Part shown: piece by piece, positions 10,225-12,010 of the stretch
Layout of the letters: every line of letters starts with the position of its first letter
Numbering within the stretch: the stretch's first letter is position 1
DNA from: Gp6-AA40 sp050742535
GTDB lineage: Bacteria; Acidobacteriota; Vicinamibacteria; Vicinamibacterales; UBA2999
NCBI GenBank assembly: GCA_050742535.1
Contig: JBOGIQ010000176.1
Location: 1-12,010 of the forward strand
Reading direction: 5' to 3'
Length of the DNA: 12,010 bases
Notes under the pieces: model-generated
Databases searched by the model: none
The model's input: the letters and a program-made list of their open reading frames with translations, nothing else
Told to the model about the DNA's origin: nothing
Translations under genes and position numbers: made by a program

Positions 10225-12010
10225 CTACAGGATATACCCTCCCTTTCGAATGGCGGCGTCCGCGAGATCGCGGCGCAGCGCAATCGTATTGATCGGCGTC
10301 ACCTTGAGGACGCGGCGCAGGGCCGCGAGCAGCGTGCGCAGTGTGTCGCCCTCCGCCATGCCGGCCAGTGCGCTGCGCGCCGACGCCTCGAGGCGCTGTG
10401 CCGCGTCGTTGACGAAAACGCGGGCCGCGGCTTCGTGAAGCGCCGTCTGCTCCGGGTCCGCCTGAAGGCGGACACTACGATCGGGGTCCGCCTGAAGGCG
10501 GACACTACGATCGGAATTGGTTGCAGCCTGCTGCGCCCGCAGGACGCTGCTCTCGGCCGCAAACGTCTCCGAGACGATATCCGCGGCGTAGCTCAGGACC
10601 TCCTGTTCGTCGGTCAGCTTCTCGCCGTAGGTCTGCATGGCGGTGCCGAGCACCATGAGCACGACCTTCTTGAACGCCGCAACGGTTCTAGCCTCGCTGG
10701 CCAGCGGACCGGCATCGCCAAAGGCGTCCGACGGCAGCGACGGAGTGAGCAGTTCGTCCTGAAGCTGCTTCGCGGCTGGAATCAGCGCCAGCTCGCCCTT
10801 CACGGCCCGGCGGATGAGCATGCCGGGAATCAGCATCCGATTGATCTCGTTGGTGCCCTCGAAGATGCGATTCACCCTCGCGTCGCGGTAGTAGCGCTCC
10901 GCGGTGTAGTCCTTCACGAAGCCATTGCCGCCGTGAATCTGCACGTTTTCGTCGAGCACGTAGTCGAGCACTTCGGTGCCGATGACTTTGGCGATCGATG
11001 CCTCGATGGCGTACTCCTCGAACACGCGGGCCAGTTCCTCTCCACGATGCGAGCCGGCAAGCGCTTCGTCGTAGAGGCCCGCGGTCCGGTACGACAGGCT
11101 CTCCACGGCGTAGGTCCTGGCGATCATTTCGCCGAGCTTGTGCTTGATTGCGCCAAACGTCGCGATTGGCTGCCCGAACTGGCGCCGCGAGCTCGCGTAC
11201 TTCACCGAATCGTCGATGAGACCGCGGCAGCCGCCGCCGCACATGGCGCCGAGGCTGAATCGGCCGTAATTCAACGTGTTCAGCGCGACCTTATGTCCCT
11301 TCCCGACTTCGCCGAGCACGTTGCCCGCCGGCACGCGCGCCTCCTGGAGGATGATCGGCGTCGTGGACGAGCCGTGCAGGCCCATCTTGTGCTCTTCCTT
11401 GCCGGAACTGACGCCCGGGAACCCACGCTCGACGAGGAACGCCGTGAACTGCTCGCCGTCCACCTTCGCGAAGACGACGATCAGATCGGCGAACCCGCCG
11501 TTCGTGATCCACATCTTTTCGCCGTTCAGCAGCCAGCTGCCGTCGGGCTGTCTGGCCGCGCGCGTCCTGGCGGCAAGCGCGTCCGACCCCGACCCGGATT
11601 CGCTGAGCGCATACGCGCCGATAATTTCGCCGGCGACGAGCTTCGGCAGGTATCTGGCCTTCTGTTCGTCGGTCCCGAACATGACGAGCGGCAGGATGCA
11701 GAGGTTCGCCTGCCCGCCAAACGCCGTGGCGAACGAAGCCGCCCGGGCGAGCCGTTCGACAACGACGAGGGACGAGGCTTTGTCGAGAGCCAGGCCGCCG
11801 TACTCTTCGGGCACCGCGATCCCGAAGAGGCCGAGGTCCGCCGCCCGGCGCATCAGCGACTTCGCCAGGTCCCAGTCCTTTGCCTCCAGGCGGTCAACTG
11901 CGGGCAGGAGCTCGTTGTCCACGAACTCCTGTGCGGTCCGGGCCATCATCTGGTGCTCGTCGGTGATCGTCTCCGGCGTGAACACCTCGCCGGGGGCCGT
12001 CTCCTCGAGC
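10225..12010 (-). CDS. Acyl-CoA dehydrogenase, 5' end beyond the window
   Basis: At least 594 residues are visible. The frame stays open to the window edge and reads LEETAPGEVFTPE before the GTG at 11985, which fits the usual N-terminus of the long (about 600-residue) FadE-like acyl-CoA dehydrogenases, so the gene is partial. Counting from that GTG: flavin/substrate motifs YALSESGSGSD (125-135) and KMWITNGGFAD (157-167), QIHGGNGFVKDY (349-360), and RIFEGTNEINR with the catalytic base E376. The C-terminal extra domain (about 400-586) is typical of the VLCAD/ACAD9-like long forms. It catalyses the FAD-dependent alpha,beta-dehydrogenation of acyl-CoA. Two tandem 30-bp REP-derived units insert SDRSVRLQADPDRSVRLQAD-type sequence at about 491-511, in a loop of that domain. 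The stop lies three bases before the lipoprotein GTG. Confidence 0.95.
   Translation of the reverse strand, partial: LEETAPGEVFTPETITDEHQMMARTAQEFVDNELLPAVDRLEAKDWDLAKSLMRRAADLGLFGIAVPEEYGGLALDKASSLVVVERLARAASFATAFGGQANLCILPLVMFGTDEQKARYLPKLVAGEIIGAYALSESGSGSDALAARTRAARQPDGSWLLNGEKMWITNGGFADLIVVFAKVDGEQFTAFLVERGFPGVSSGKEEHKMGLHGSSTTPIILQEARVPAGNVLGEVGKGHKVALNTLNYGRFSLGAMCGGGCRGLIDDSVKYASSRRQFGQPIATFGAIKHKLGEMIARTYAVESLSYRTAGLYDEALAGSHRGEELARVFEEYAIEASIAKVIGTEVLDYVLDENVQIHGGNGFVKDYTAERYYRDARVNRIFEGTNEINRMLIPGMLIRRAVKGELALIPAAKQLQDELLTPSLPSDAFGDAGPLASEARTVAAFKKVVLMVLGTAMQTYGEKLTDEQEVLSYAADIVSETFAAESSVLRAQQAATNSDRSVRLQADPDRSVRLQADPEQTALHEAAARVFVNDAAQRLEASARSALAGMAEGDTLRTLLAALRRVLKVTPINTIALRRDLADAAIRKGGYIL
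10455..10514 (+). repeat. Two tandem 30-bp units each carrying a REP-like hairpin
   Basis: The units at 10455-10484 and 10485-10514 are identical. Each is a short-form element (arms GTCCGCC and GGCGGAC, loop TGAA, tail ACTACGA) plus TCGG. The elements are opposite in orientation to the acyl-CoA dehydrogenase gene and are read as DRSVRLQADP twice. Thirty bases is a multiple of three, so copy-number change would not break the frame. Confidence 0.93.

Noticed and set aside
10455..10514. CRISPR-like array
   Set aside because: The units are adjacent with no unique spacers, only two copies are present, they are translated in frame, and no cas gene is near.

Overview
The window is high-GC bacterial DNA with two convergent, tightly packed operons. 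It is evidently a draft or metagenome scaffold, because a 10-N gap lies at 8739-8748. Signal peptides, a lipobox and a predicted outer-membrane beta-barrel indicate a diderm. From memory, the abundant short hairpin repeats, which read in proteins as VRLKADTT, GPPEGGHY or RLRQGSGGQ, resemble those common in Acidobacteriota (Vicinamibacteria-like) genomes. That placement is an inference and cannot be proven here.

Plus-strand operon (305-7154): a secreted LolA-like protein, an RND/MMPL-family inner-membrane transporter, a predicted outer-membrane beta-barrel, a LACTB2-like metallo-beta-lactamase-fold hydrolase and an M20 metallopeptidase. From the transporter onward each start overlaps the previous stop by 1-4 bases. 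The first three genes look like one envelope-spanning machine: inner-membrane pump, periplasmic lipid-binding-fold carrier, outer-membrane barrel. A consensus CRP-type palindrome (279-294) overlaps a possible promoter whose start point would fall on the first GTG.

Minus-strand operon (12010 down to 7800): an acyl-CoA dehydrogenase whose 5' end runs off the window, a DUF1684 lipoprotein, a HAD phosphatase/phosphomutase-like protein and a SirB1-type transglutaminase-like/TPR protein. A small secreted protein of unknown function with its own strong ribosome binding site follows at 7229-7723. The two operons converge at 7155-7228, where two hairpins lie.

The most unusual feature is a dense population of REP-like palindromes. 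Several stem sequences share a small TGAA/TAGAA/TGCAA loop and, read on the other strand, a GTAG (once GTGG) tetranucleotide at the 5' foot of the hairpin, as in REP elements mobilised by RAYT/TnpA-REP transposases. They fill the only gap of the plus operon, sit in frame inside the transporter, the beta-barrel and the acyl-CoA dehydrogenase, and form part of two signal-peptide n-regions. An extended two-tier form occurs three times with compensatory stem changes. The largest copy (about 194 bp, containing the assembly gap) has apparently run through the 3' end of the HAD gene. No transposase gene is present in the window, so mobilisation would be in trans.
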